The position numbers were made by a program, and so were the translations under genes. From positions 62,001-126,000 of the forward strand of contig CAMLRS010000004.1 of the NCBI GenBank assembly GCA_946482515.1: 64,000 bases of DNA, read 5' to 3'. Origin of the DNA: an uncultured Flavobacteriales bacterium. Its GTDB lineage: Bacteria; Bacteroidota; Bacteroidia; Flavobacteriales; Crocinitomicaceae. The notes under the pieces were generated by a model. That model was not told the DNA's origin and did not search any database. It was given only the letters and a program-made list of their open reading frames with translations. Numbering within the stretch: the stretch's first letter is position 1; every line of letters begins with the position of its first letter. Below are positions 40,715 to 49,321 of the stretch, one piece after another.

Positions 40715-41308
40715 GTGGTTCCCGAAAACTTATTGAAGCAAATCGATTTTATCAAGGAAATTGACAAGCTCAAGTACATTCAGCGCAAAACAAAGCTCTT
40801 CAACAGCGACAGAAATGAAAATGACGCGGAGCACAGCTGGCATTTAGCCTTGATGGCCATCGTCTTGCTGGAACATTCCAACCAGACTGTCGACTTGCTG
40901 AAAGTGGTGAAGATGCTGCTCATCCACGACATCGTTGAGATAGATGCCGGTGATACGTTTATCTACGACACCCAGAAGAATCATTCGAACACGGATGAAG
41001 AACGACTGGCTGCCAACCGCATTTTCGGAATGCTTCCAACCGAACAGGCAGAAGAGCTGATCGCTATCTGGGAAGAATTCGAAGCCGGCCAGACTAATGA
41101 AGCCAAATTTGCCCGGTCAATGGATCGCTTAGAGCCTTTGCTGCAAAATACTTCCAACAACGGCGGAACCTGGAAAGAGTTTGGTGTCAACTTTGAGAAA
41201 GTCCATCAAAAAAAGAGCGTGATCAAAGAGGGCTCAGCCGCCATCTGGGATTTTGCCGAACAGCTGATCAACGAAAGCGTGGAGAAAGGGATTTTGAAGA
41301 AGGAGTGA
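40715..41308 (+). CDS. HD-domain hydrolase (YfbR/HDDC2-like 5'-nucleotidase family)
   Basis: 197 aa from GTG at 40715. Motif order H...HD...D: NDAEHSWHLALMAIVLLEHS, then LLIHDIVEIDAGDTFIYD, and a later SMDRLEPLLQN. This is the HD_3/YfbR type that dephosphorylates deoxynucleoside monophosphates with a metal. Length fits. Stands alone, divergent from the lipoprotein genes. Confidence 0.85.
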   Translation: MVPENLLKQIDFIKEIDKLKYIQRKTKLFNSDRNENDAEHSWHLALMAIVLLEHSNQTVDLLKVVKMLLIHDIVEIDAGDTFIYDTQKNHSNTDEERLAANRIFGMLPTEQAEELIAIWEEFEAGQTNEAKFARSMDRLEPLLQNTSNNGGTWKEFGVNFEKVHQKKSVIKEGSAAIWDFAEQLINESVEKGILKKE

Positions 41309-41457
41309 TCAGTTATAGAGGGCTTTGTTCATTGCTGAAACGGTTTGCTGTATAAGCAAAGATGGTAATCCTCAAGCGGTTAGTTGTTGTATAATTCCGA
41401 TTACCGGTTCGGATGGGTGCTAAAGTTTTATAGAATCAGCTCAACAGCAGCTGTCGC

Positions 41458-42036
41458 CTACGCTCTATCCACCAGGTAATTCAGCTCAACGACGCCACAA
41501 TCAAACTGTTTGGTTGTCAATAGGCTCAGCTTGATTTTGTCTTTGATATCCACAAACAACGGAATACCTTTCCCGAGAATAACAGGATTAACAAACAGCC
41601 AGTAACCGTCGATTAAATTCTCCTGCATCAGCGCATGTGTTGCCGTAGGACTGCCGAAAACCAGGATGTCTTCACCTGTTTCCTGTTTGAGTGCGTTGAT
41701 ATTGTCCGAAAGGTTGTCGCTGATAATGGTTACGTTATTCTGCCGATGATCGTCGGGATTCATTGTTTTGGATAAAACGATCTTGCGCACCTTGCTATAC
41801 CACCTGGAATGTTCGATGTCGTGCTTGGTTGCTCCCGGTTTGTCTCCGGCTGTAGGCCAATAGCTTTCCATCATCTGGTAAGTGATCCGCCCGTATAACG
41901 CCGTGTCGCCCTCGCTTATTCGCTTACCGACATAATCGAAAATATCCTGGTTAACTTTAATCCAGTCCATTTCTCCGTTCGGTCCTGCCACAAAACCGTC
42001 AAGCGATACGTGCATAAATGAAATGACTTTTCTCAT
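41458..42036 (-). CDS. Dihydrofolate reductase-like (RibD C-terminal domain) protein
   Basis: 192 aa. N-terminus ISFMHVSLDGFVAGPNGEMDW is the signature of this family, followed by ALYGRITYQMM and a C-terminal DILVFGSPTATHALMQENLIDGYWLFVNPVILGKGIPLF with the NADPH-binding glycines. Usual single-domain length. An NADPH-dependent reductase of unknown substrate. Neighbour of a VOC protein on the same strand, 44 nt apart. Confidence 0.88.
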   Translation of the reverse strand: MRKVISFMHVSLDGFVAGPNGEMDWIKVNQDIFDYVGKRISEGDTALYGRITYQMMESYWPTAGDKPGATKHDIEHSRWYSKVRKIVLSKTMNPDDHRQNNVTIISDNLSDNINALKQETGEDILVFGSPTATHALMQENLIDGYWLFVNPVILGKGIPLFVDIKDKIKLSLLTTKQFDCGVVELNYLVDRA

Positions 42037-42080
42037 AGGTTTTCTTTTTTATCGGTCTGATTTCTTTGCAAAATCCCTTG

Positions 42081-42542
42081 TCAGGATTCTTTTAAAATGT
42101 CTTTGGCTGTCTGGCTTCCCAGTTGTTCGGCCAATCCGATCAGCAGTCCTTCCACGCCGCGGATGTAACAAAGCCGGTAAACATTCTCATAATTCACCAC
42201 TTCTCCAACGACTTCGGCTCCGTGCTTCGCAAGCCTGGATAGCAATTCGTCGAGATGCTCAACCCGGAACATCACGCGGAGATAACCAAGAGCGTTTACC
42301 GGAGCGGTTCTGTGGTCTGCCACCGTTTGCGGGGTGAAGAATTGCGAAAGCTCTAATCGGCTGTGACCATCCGGAGTGACCATCATAGCAACCTCTACCG
42401 ACTGATTTCCAAGTCCTGTTACACGTCCGGCCCATTCACCTTCCACCATTCCTCTTCCTTCGAGCGTTAGCCCGATTTCTGTGAAAAAGGAAATGGCTTT
42501 GTCGAGGGATTCTACTACGATGCCAACGTTGTTCATCTCCAT
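42081..42542 (-). CDS. VOC (glyoxalase/dioxygenase) family protein
   Basis: 153 aa from the ATG at 42542 (MEMNNVGIVVESLDKAISFF); an ATG six codons upstream is also possible. VOC layout: VGIVVESLDKAISFFTEIGL, SRLELSQFF, LRVMFRVEHLDELLSRL, GVEGLLIGLAEQLG. Probably binds a metal; the product could be a resistance or lyase enzyme, but the sequence does not say which. 42543-42808 shows no gene. Confidence 0.85.
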   Translation of the reverse strand: MEMNNVGIVVESLDKAISFFTEIGLTLEGRGMVEGEWAGRVTGLGNQSVEVAMMVTPDGHSRLELSQFFTPQTVADHRTAPVNALGYLRVMFRVEHLDELLSRLAKHGAEVVGEVVNYENVYRLCYIRGVEGLLIGLAEQLGSQTAKDILKES

Positions 42543-42808
42543 TAATCTGCTTTTCACCATGATGCTGCTTTTAAAGTTCTTTTCCTGTCAAGACAACCGG
42601 AAATTTAGGCGAAAGTGGCGAATAATAAGTTGCTGTCGTTTGAGAGTATTAAAATAAATCAGCAGCTCGTCGACACTCGGAACTCACGCTCGTCCACGGC
42701 GGAAAAGAAAGAACGTCACGATCATCATTCTCGCTCTCAAAAAGAAAAGCCAGAAAAGAATGAGAAACAAAATGAGAATGAGGTACAAAAAGAAAACTGT
42801 TCTTTCGC

Positions 42809-43915
42809 CTAAGTTCGCGTATTTAAAGCATTTATTTTTGTCCGTCTTTGATAGTATTCATTGTGCAGATAGCAGATTCTTCCTCTAACAATTGCAGGAT
42901 GTACACCTACTTTCTTGGAAAATTTCAATATAGCTTCATCAGAAAAGTTATATGAGTAATAAAAGTCATTCCATTCAGTTTCGGGAATCAGGTTCGTAGT
43001 AGCAAATTTATCAGCTTCGGCTTCCTCTTTAACCAAATCTAAAGGTTTGTCGTCTGAATAGAAACCATCCTTATATAGGTTATCCTGAGTCAGGTGTAAA
43101 AAGACATGACCCAGCTCGTGCATCAAGGTATAAGCGAAATTGTCCAGCCTCTTATACTTTAGGGTAAGGCATATAGCGGGGGCATCGCCAATTCTGAATG
43201 TCTTCCCATCAACCGGAGTTTGTGCTGGTCTATCCAATACCGCAAATTTAATTCCATACTTAGATAGCACTTTACCAGTGTTTTCCAGTGTTTTGATATT
43301 CTTTTTGAAAATTGAATTCAATTCAGAAACAAGACTGTCCCTATTTGATGGGTCAAAAGACTCCTTTACTTTTACTTCACTTGCTGTCTTGTAAGCCAAT
43401 ACCTCCCAGCCCAATACATTCTGACGCTCTTCTGTAAAAGCTGCTGATTTTCTATATCGCACAGGATTAAACTCAGAAACTCGTTGCTCTAAAGCTTCGA
43501 AGTTCGTAACACCATATAAACTATTGATAATCTCTACGTTCTCTGCAATATCCTCACCTAGCACTCCTTGATTTTTGAAATATTTTAAGGGTATAAGGCT
43601 CATGTATGAGTTCCAATCCTGTATTGATCGGGTCTTCCTAATCGTATTATGGTCGTTTCTAACCTGCTCAAGTTGATATTCCATCTGTAATTTCAACCAA
43701 TCAGAAGCGTTTCCAATTCCAATAGCTTCCAACGATACGGCAATTGAGACATTAATATTCTTTTTTCCGTTAAGGATATCGTTAAGATGAGAGTGTGCTA
43801 TTCCAAGAATTGATGCTATCTCACGTTGAGAAATTCCGCGATCCAACAATTTCAATTTTTGATTAAGGAGAACCCCAGGATGGGAAACTTGTGATTTTAT
43901 AATCTTGTTTTCCAT
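42809..43915 (-). CDS. HigA-like HTH fused to ImmA/IrrE peptidase
   Basis: 368 aa. Residues 10-75: antitoxin-type helix-turn-helix (HPGVLLNQKLKLLDRGISQ, then IASILGIAHSHLNDILNGKKN). Residues about 225-345: ImmA/IrrE zinc peptidase with HELGH at 266-270 and the downstream EEAEADKFATTNLIP glutamates. Such fusions cleave or sense regulators under stress, or act with toxin-antitoxin systems. No toxin gene is adjacent, so it seems solitary. AT-rich, first of an accessory stretch that runs to 45.2 kb. Confidence 0.9.
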   Translation of the reverse strand: MENKIIKSQVSHPGVLLNQKLKLLDRGISQREIASILGIAHSHLNDILNGKKNINVSIAVSLEAIGIGNASDWLKLQMEYQLEQVRNDHNTIRKTRSIQDWNSYMSLIPLKYFKNQGVLGEDIAENVEIINSLYGVTNFEALEQRVSEFNPVRYRKSAAFTEERQNVLGWEVLAYKTASEVKVKESFDPSNRDSLVSELNSIFKKNIKTLENTGKVLSKYGIKFAVLDRPAQTPVDGKTFRIGDAPAICLTLKYKRLDNFAYTLMHELGHVFLHLTQDNLYKDGFYSDDKPLDLVKEEAEADKFATTNLIPETEWNDFYYSYNFSDEAILKFSKKVGVHPAIVRGRICYLHNEYYQRRTKINALNTRT

Positions 43916-43923
43916 AATTGTGG

Positions 43924-43952
43924 CAAATTTAGTAAAAGTTTAATACGTGCAA
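43924..43952 (-). promoter_or_regulatory. Promoter TTG-N18-TAAATTTG for the HTH-ImmA gene
   Basis: Minus strand: TTG at 43952-43950, 18-nt spacer, TAAATTTG at 43931-43924. Transcription would begin just before the ATG at 43915, leaving almost no leader. Confidence 0.6.
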
Positions 43953-44103
43953 CAAAATAGAATCGCCTAGGTTTCTGTACGAAATGTAGTGATATTATTT
44001 ATGGTAAGCAACTTTTTAACATGTCAAACGTTTGTTGATATACGATGAATATTCAATGCTCAAAGTTGAATATTAATTATTGATATATAAAAATAGAACA
44101 TTG

Positions 44104-44134
44104 TTGTTTGAATTATAAAAATAATATACCTTTG
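44104..44134 (+). promoter_or_regulatory. Consensus promoter TTG-N20-TACCTTTG
   Basis: TTG at 44104-44106, 20-nt spacer, TACCTTTG at 44127-44134. The best -33/-7 pair in the window. It faces the small ORF at 44209 and the YegP gene. 43953-44103 shows nothing else. Confidence 0.65.
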
Positions 44135-44208
44135 TTCTAGGACGCGTATTGTTCTCTACTGCTTCTTAAAACCAAACGGTAGCTATTACTAATTAATACC
44201 AAATATTT

Positions 44209-44340
44209 ATGACTCCAAATGAGGTCAAACTTTGTAGCAGTGGTGTATGCATCAGTGCAAAAGGAAAAAACGGAGAAGTTCTGTTGAGTGTTGTGTGTAT
44301 TTCGATACTACTTGTTACACTGTACAGAATACTTCGCTAA
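44209..44340 (+). CDS. 43-aa peptide with membrane segment
   Basis: ATG at 44209 to TAA at 44340, about 70 nt behind the consensus promoter. CSSGVCISAKGKNGEVLLS, then a hydrophobic segment VVCISILLVTLY. The part AKGKNGEVLLS resembles TAKNGEVILTS of the YegP-like gene at 44638, so it may be a decayed or chimeric relative. Confidence 0.4.
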   Translation: MTPNEVKLCSSGVCISAKGKNGEVLLSVVCISILLVTLYRILR

Positions 44341-44375
44341 CTCAAATGTTGAATTATTAAAATAAAATAGGGATA

Positions 44376-44403
44376 AAAAAAGTCGAACCTCTTTAGAAAT
44401 CCG
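44376..44403 (-). terminator. Minus-strand hairpin followed by T7
   Basis: In minus-strand RNA, GUCGGAUUUCU pairs with AGAGGUUCGAC using G-U wobbles and is followed by seven U. On the plus strand the same pairs are mismatches, so the signal belongs to a minus-strand transcript, although no minus gene is seen upstream. 44404-44637 holds no clear gene. Confidence 0.45.
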
Positions 44404-44637
44404 ACCAATCAATAAACAATACTGTAGGAGGTATTATTATCCGAAATGGGGGTTATCACCCTAAATTCTTAGCTAAGATAGGAAAAGTTGGATGGATTGC
44501 AAGTAATAAGGGTAAGAAATTAGATGAAAACGTCTGTGGCATAGACGAAAACTGGAAGCGTTGCCGAATTGACATGTGGTCAAACTCAATACGTCGGAAA
44601 TTGAGTAATTGAATTTTTTACATTAATACTTTGTACC

Positions 44638-44985
44638 ATGTACTTAAACAAATACATAATCCAAAAATCCAGCAATGGTCAGTTTTACTTCGTTCTTACT
44701 GCGAAAAACGGAGAGGTTATACTAACAAGCGAAATGTATACAACGAAACAGAATTGCTTGAACGGCATTGAATCTGTGAAAACGCACTCGCCATACGATA
44801 GATATTACGATCGTAAAACAGCAACAAACGGCAAGTACTATTTCACACTGCATTCATCAAACGGTCAAGTTATTGGTGTTAGTCAGATGTATGTATCTGC
44901 ACAAGGAAGAGATAACGGGATTGCTTCCGTGAAGGAAAATGGACCAAATTCTTCCGTAGTAGATAGAAGTAACCAAGCAGCTTAA
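44638..44985 (+). CDS. YegP/DUF1508 family protein
   Basis: 115 aa with two DUF1508 repeats: FYFVLTAKNGEVILTSEMYTT followed by GIESVK, and YYFTLHSSNGQVIGVSQMY followed by GIASVKENGP. This is the two-repeat layout of YegP proteins. Function unknown; structures show a compact beta-sheet protein. AT-rich accessory context; followed by a 40-aa basic peptide ORF and a good terminator. Confidence 0.9.
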   Translation: MYLNKYIIQKSSNGQFYFVLTAKNGEVILTSEMYTTKQNCLNGIESVKTHSPYDRYYDRKTATNGKYYFTLHSSNGQVIGVSQMYVSAQGRDNGIASVKENGPNSSVVDRSNQAA

Positions 44986-45010
44986 TTTATTAATTCTAAT
45001 ATTAGAAATC

Positions 45011-45133
45011 ATGCCAATTAAACCAGGTCCAAAAAGGACAAACAAAGATGGGACACCGGACAAAAGACAACGTACAGTGGATCCCAAACACAATCCTCCT
45101 TTAAAAAAACACAAACATACGAAAGGGGACTAA
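45011..45133 (+). CDS. 40-aa Lys/Pro/His-rich peptide
   Basis: ATG at 45011, 25 nt behind the YegP stop and ahead of a strong terminator. MPIKPGPKRTNKDGTPDK..., ending HKHTKGD. Highly basic. Similar in style to the two tiny ORFs at 7267-7507. Function unknown. Confidence 0.45.
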   Translation: MPIKPGPKRTNKDGTPDKRQRTVDPKHNPPLKKHKHTKGD

Positions 45134-45166
45134 CGTTGTCCGATAAGTTAAGAATCGCCAAAAAAG

Positions 45167-45198
45167 AGGATGGAAGCTATTTGTTTTCATCCTTTTTT
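45167..45198 (+). terminator. Rho-independent terminator after the YegP unit
   Basis: AGGATGGAAGC pairs with GTTTTCATCCT (two G-U) over a TATTT loop and runs into six T. Confidence 0.8.
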
Positions 45199-45286
45199 GT
45201 ACTTATAACTTAATTCTGTCCCCATATTTCGTCACTACTTCTATAAGTTGAATCCGTACCTAGATCACAAACCCACTAAAAACAAA

Positions 45287-45310
45287 AGACCCACCATTTC
45301 TGATGAGTCT
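45287..45310 (-). terminator. Rho-independent terminator of tRNA-Arg
   Basis: Minus strand: AGACTCATCA, GAAA loop, TGGTGGGTCT (ten pairs with two wobbles), then TTTGTTTTT. Lies just behind the tRNA. Confidence 0.8.
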
Positions 45311-45316
45311 TGTTCG

Positions 45317-45390
45317 TGATCCCGAGAGGATTCGAACCTCCAACCAACGGAACCGGAATCCGTCATTCTATCCAATTGAACTACGGGACC
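45317..45390 (-). tRNA. tRNA-Arg(CCG)
   Basis: Minus strand, 74 nt. Acceptor GGTCCCG pairs with CGGGATC (one G-U). D arm AGTTCAATTGGATAGAA; anticodon arm ACGGA-TTCCGGT-TCCGT gives anticodon CCG; T arm GGAGG-TTCGAAT-CCTCT. CCA is not encoded. A TAAATTTG -7 element lies at 45429-45422. Confidence 0.93.
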
Positions 45391-45421
45391 AAAAAACGCC
45401 CGGTGAAAACCGAACAAGGGC

Positions 45422-45429
45422 CAAATTTA
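45422..45429 (-). promoter_or_regulatory. -7 element TAAATTTG for tRNA-Arg
   Basis: Exact consensus on the minus strand, 32 nt upstream of the mature tRNA 5' end. Confidence 0.45.
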
Positions 45430-45463
45430 CAGGTTTTTTCCACCACCCGACGGATTTTTCCAA

Positions 45464-45471
45464 TAATTTTG
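45464..45471 (+). promoter_or_regulatory. -7 element TAATTTTG for porZ
   Basis: Exact TAnnTTTG, 33 nt upstream of the porZ ATG. Confidence 0.45.
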
Positions 45472-45504
45472 ATCTGGCTTCGTTTTACATATCAAACTGA
45501 TTTC

Positions 45505-47805
45505 ATGCTGCGTTTACTTGCTTTCCTGGCACTGCTCCTTCCCTTCGCTTCCAATGCCCAGATCGGCATGGGGCAATGGCGTATGCACATCCCCGCATCC
45601 GAGGCGATCGACGTGGCTGCAGGCAACGGACTGGTCATGACAGCGCTCACCAGCGGCGTGCTCGAATACGACATTGCAGCGGGTGAAAACCGCATACTGA
45701 ACAACCTCAACGCACTTTCCGATATCGACGTTACCTGCATCGTTTACGAGCCGCAGACGCATTCCTTTTTCATCGGCTACGAGAACGGGAACATCGATCG
45801 CTACACGTCGTCATCGTCCATTATCAACATTCCGGCGATCAAGCTGGCAGCCATTACCGGCAGCAAGCGCATCAATAAAATGATCGCAGCTAACGGCAAA
45901 ATCTACGTGGCCTGCGGTTTCGGCGTCGTGATCCTCGATCCGGCCAACAGCGAAGTAGACGATACCTGGTACCCGACAAACGGGCTATTATCCGTCAACG
46001 ACCTCACGTTTCGCAACGATTCCGTTTACGTACTGACCGATCAGCGGCTCTACCGCGGGAATGTCAACAACGCCTTCCTGATTGACCCGACGCAATGGAC
46101 CATCGATAACCGATTGCCTGTTCCAACGGGAGGATCTTACAGTGATATCGGGGTAAAAAACAACGAAATCTATTTCTCGTACCTAGACGACGCCAACGGC
46201 GGTGATAGTGTTTTCCACCTCACAGCTACTGGAATCGAGAGCTTTATCGCCAACGGATTCGAGGTGAAACGGTTTGAAATCCAGGATGGCCTGTTTTATG
46301 TTTATTACGAAGACAAAATGGTGGCTTTTAACCAGGATTTGTCGGTGAATTTCGGTGTCGAGTATCACAATCTGGTGGCTGCTCCAAAGCGCGTCGTTGC
46401 GTACGACGGTTTATATTGGGTGGCGGATCACAAATACGGACTGATCCGTTTCCAGGGGCCTATGCTTTTCAGCTTCATCCAACGTGAAGGTCCGCCGAAA
46501 AACGAATTCTTCTCCCTGAGCGGCGCCAAAGATAAAATCCTCGTGACCGGCGGTTCCATCGACCGCGTGGTGTTTAAATACAGCAGCGCCGGGGCTTACA
46601 CCTTCCTCGATGAAAGCTGGACACTCTATGATCGCTCTAACCAGACCAACTGGACGGACGATATGTGGGACATCGGCTCGGCGGCGGTTTATTCGGAAAA
46701 CCTCGACCAGATGGCACTCGGGTGCTACTGTCCGGAAGGTGTAGCGCTGGTAAACGGCACCCAGGTTTCTCAGGTCTACAATCCCGATAATTCCCTGCTC
46801 GAGGCAACAACACTCGGCAACGGCAACGTCTGCGTTTCCAACATGGAATATGATGAAGAAGGCAATCTCTGGCTGCTGAACTGCTATTCCAACAAGCCGT
46901 TGAAGGTATTGCTGGCTGATGGCACCTGGAAAGCATTCGAAACCGGTACGCCGACCAAAGCCAAGTTCACTTCGAAGATCGTCATCGACGGCAACGGCAA
47001 CAAATGGTTCGGGGTCTACACCGTTGGTATGGTGGGCTATAACGACAACGATACGCCAGAGAACCCGAACGACGATACCTACAAGCTGCTCACCGACCAG
47101 CAAGGCCAGGGAAGCCTGCCTTCGAGCAACGTAACGGCTATTGCTGTCGACCGCGACAACGAGATCTGGATCGGTACAGAAGCCGGTTTTGCCGTACTTT
47201 ACAACAGCGAAGGGATTTTCACCTCGTCCAGCTACGACGCTTCACGCATCCTGATCGATTTCGAAGGCAACATCGAAAACCTCCTCGGCGATACGTACAT
47301 CACCGACATCGAGATCGATGGCGGTAACCGCAAATGGATCGCTACGGCCAGCTCGGGCATCTTCCTGCTTTCTGCCGATGGTCAGGAAGTACTGGCGCAA
47401 TACACCAAGGAAAACAGTCAGCTGATCTCCAACAACATCATGGACATGAAGTTCAACGATATCAGCGGTGAGCTGTTCATCGTAACCGACGAAGGACTCG
47501 TTTCCTTCCGTACCGATGCTTCCGAAGAAGATCTTGAATATGCCACCACAACCGTTTTCCCGAATCCTGTAAAGCCGGATTACTTCGGACCGATCACGAT
47601 CCAGGGCATCCGCTATGATTCGGATGTAAAAATCACCGATGCAGCCGGAAACCTGGTGTATCAAACCACTTCCAATGGCGGAACGGCTACCTGGAACGGT
47701 AAGCGCCTCACCGGCGAAGATGTTGCTTCGGGCGTGTACCTGATCTGGACGGCCACCAACGAAGGGAAAGGCCGTAAAGTGGGCAAAGTGGTCGTGATCC
47801 GTTGA
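45505..47805 (+). CDS. porZ: Type IX secretion system component PorZ-like
   Basis: 766 aa from the ATG at 45505 (signal peptide MLRLLAFLALLLPFASNAQ); the longer frame starts inside the tRNA. Starts with GQWRMHIPASEAIDVAAGNG and LNALSDIDVTCIVYEPQTHSFFIGYENGNID, the conserved opening of PorZ, then two seven-bladed propeller-like regions with DREDEIWIGTEAG-type blades, and a C-terminal sorting-type beta domain (VFPNPVKPDYFGPITIQGI). PorZ sits at the cell surface in the T9SS attachment complex. The porZ-recO pair is common in Bacteroidota. Stop and recO start are one base apart. Confidence 0.88.
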   Translation: MLRLLAFLALLLPFASNAQIGMGQWRMHIPASEAIDVAAGNGLVMTALTSGVLEYDIAAGENRILNNLNALSDIDVTCIVYEPQTHSFFIGYENGNIDRYTSSSSIINIPAIKLAAITGSKRINKMIAANGKIYVACGFGVVILDPANSEVDDTWYPTNGLLSVNDLTFRNDSVYVLTDQRLYRGNVNNAFLIDPTQWTIDNRLPVPTGGSYSDIGVKNNEIYFSYLDDANGGDSVFHLTATGIESFIANGFEVKRFEIQDGLFYVYYEDKMVAFNQDLSVNFGVEYHNLVAAPKRVVAYDGLYWVADHKYGLIRFQGPMLFSFIQREGPPKNEFFSLSGAKDKILVTGGSIDRVVFKYSSAGAYTFLDESWTLYDRSNQTNWTDDMWDIGSAAVYSENLDQMALGCYCPEGVALVNGTQVSQVYNPDNSLLEATTLGNGNVCVSNMEYDEEGNLWLLNCYSNKPLKVLLADGTWKAFETGTPTKAKFTSKIVIDGNGNKWFGVYTVGMVGYNDNDTPENPNDDTYKLLTDQQGQGSLPSSNVTAIAVDRDNEIWIGTEAGFAVLYNSEGIFTSSSYDASRILIDFEGNIENLLGDTYITDIEIDGGNRKWIATASSGIFLLSADGQEVLAQYTKENSQLISNNIMDMKFNDISGELFIVTDEGLVSFRTDASEEDLEYATTTVFPNPVKPDYFGPITIQGIRYDSDVKITDAAGNLVYQTTSNGGTATWNGKRLTGEDVASGVYLIWTATNEGKGRKVGKVVVIR

Positions 47806-47806
47806 T

Positions 47807-48514
47807 ATGAAAACCATTGAGCAGGGCATCCTCGTTCACCGCGCACCGTATTCCGAAACCAGTTTGCTTGTAACGCTGCTCACCCGTGAGCATGGCCTGG
47901 CTACGTTCCTGTTCCAGGGCGGTAAAAAGAAGAAAGGAAACATCCTCTTTCCTCTCGCACAAATCGAATTTTCCTATTACAAACGGCTCGACAGCTCTTT
48001 GGGGAAAATCAGCGAAGTCAATCTTTCGGTCGTTAGTCAGCATATTCCCTTCGATCCCGTCAAATCCAGCATCGCTTTTTTCATGGCGGAGCTCATCCAT
48101 TTGCTGATCAAACCCGGCCATCCCGAAAAGGCGCTTTTCCGGCAATTGGAACAGGAAATCCGCTGGCTGGATGCTTCCGACGAGCTGACGAATTATCCTA
48201 TATGGCTGTTCGGTCTGTTCAGTCGTGAATGCGGGATTGCTCCTTCTGTTGAGGCAGTTCATCCGACCGTTTTCGACCTCGCTGGCGGCAAGCTTTCCAC
48301 TGTCAGACCTATACATCCGCAGTATGTGGAAGGTGAATGGGTGCATTGGCTGGAAACGGCCTTGCAGGAAGAAAAAGCTGTTTTCCTGGCGATGGCTATT
48401 CCGCGGGAAGAGCGTTTGAAGTGTTTCGATGCGTGGATCGCTTATTTCCAGAATCATTTGCCCGGTTTGCGCGACTTCAAATCGGTACCGGTGATCCGGG
48501 AATACCTTTCTTAA
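47807..48514 (+). CDS. recO: DNA repair protein RecO
   Basis: 235 aa. N-terminal OB fold with EQGILVHRAPYSETSLLVTLLTREHGLATFLFQGGKKKKG, which is very conserved, and a helical C-terminal domain. RecO loads RecA at gaps together with RecR. Starts one base after porZ, so both are translated from one message. Two copies of the dispersed repeat follow its stop. Confidence 0.93.
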   Translation: MKTIEQGILVHRAPYSETSLLVTLLTREHGLATFLFQGGKKKKGNILFPLAQIEFSYYKRLDSSLGKISEVNLSVVSQHIPFDPVKSSIAFFMAELIHLLIKPGHPEKALFRQLEQEIRWLDASDELTNYPIWLFGLFSRECGIAPSVEAVHPTVFDLAGGKLSTVRPIHPQYVEGEWVHWLETALQEEKAVFLAMAIPREERLKCFDAWIAYFQNHLPGLRDFKSVPVIREYLS

Positions 48515-48520
48515 TCAGCC

Positions 48521-48550
48521 GGTGATTTCGCAATATTACGGGAAGAGCTA
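48521..48550. repeat. Dispersed CGCAATATTACGG repeat, copy 5
   Basis: GTGATTTCGCAATATTACGG, 7 nt behind the recO stop. Confidence 0.7.
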
Positions 48551-48629
48551 TTAAAGTGTTTTAGGTGTGGAAAGCTTATTTCCGCAGCCTTGATGGTGAT
48601 TCAGGGAATATCTTTCATGATCCGAGCTT

Positions 48630-48660
48630 CCAGTAATCCCGCAATATTACGGAGAGAGCC
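48630..48660. repeat. Dispersed CGCAATATTACGG repeat, copy 6
   Basis: CAGTAATCCCGCAATATTAC followed by GGAGAGAG; runs into the hemD stop. Copies 5 and 6 sit between the convergent ends of recO and hemD. Confidence 0.7.
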
Positions 48661-49321
48661 TGTTTTGAAGGACTTCGACCAATTCAGCCTCAGAAGAACG
48701 CTCTAAAGTAATGGAAGGCTCGACACCTCTCGAACGCATATACTTCGCCGTTGTCGTTCCCCAGGCTACAATTGTACAATCAGCCGGAAAAGCATTCTCC
48801 AGCAGGAAAGCTTCCACATTGCTCGGACTGGTAAATACATACAGATCGTGTTGCTCAACCACCTCACGGACCAATAAGGTATCGTAACAATAAACGATTT
48901 CTTTCTGTGTATCGGGAACGGCGCTCGCAACGGTTTTCTGTGAACGCAGCGATACCGGAAAAAGCACGCGTCGATCGCCCAGCCAATTACTGAAATCCTG
49001 GCCAACCTGTTCGGGTTTTCCGGAATATTCACCTATAAATTTAATAGAACTAATTAGGTCGTTTAAATAATTTGCCGTTTCTTGCCCTATGACAGCATAA
49101 TCAAATGACTGATAATTTTTTACCTGACTAATAAAATAATTGAAAGATCGTTTGCTTGATATAAACACAACGTCAAATGGATGACGAATTTCGAACAAAA
49201 CAGCTTTGAAGGAAATCAGCGATTTTGAAGTCAGCTCAATGGCATGTTGCTGACAAAATTGCTGCAACGTCTCGCCGGCTTCACCGGAGAAAAAGAGCTT
49301 ACGCTTCGTCGTCGTTTTCAT
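48647..49321 (-). CDS. hemD: Uroporphyrinogen-III synthase
   Basis: 224 aa from the ATG at 49321 (MKTTTKRKLFFSG); seven codons more are open upstream. HemD fold: low conservation, but YFISQVKNYQSFDYAVIGQETANYL, then the C-terminal LYVFTSPSNVEAFLLENAFPADCTIVAWGTTTAKYMRSRG (TSPSNV and AxGxxTA) are diagnostic. Closes hydroxymethylbilane to uroporphyrinogen III. Overlaps hemC by 23 nt; third gene of hemA-hemC-hemD. Confidence 0.88.
   Translation of the reverse strand: MKTTTKRKLFFSGEAGETLQQFCQQHAIELTSKSLISFKAVLFEIRHPFDVVFISSKRSFNYFISQVKNYQSFDYAVIGQETANYLNDLISSIKFIGEYSGKPEQVGQDFSNWLGDRRVLFPVSLRSQKTVASAVPDTQKEIVYCYDTLLVREVVEQHDLYVFTSPSNVEAFLLENAFPADCTIVAWGTTTAKYMRSRGVEPSITLERSSEAELVEVLQNRLSP

Noticed and set aside
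42615..42812. 65-aa Lys/Glu-rich plus-strand ORF
   Set aside because: Low complexity, no promoter and no plausible start context; it ends against the HTH-ImmA gene. I treat 42543-42808 as non-coding.
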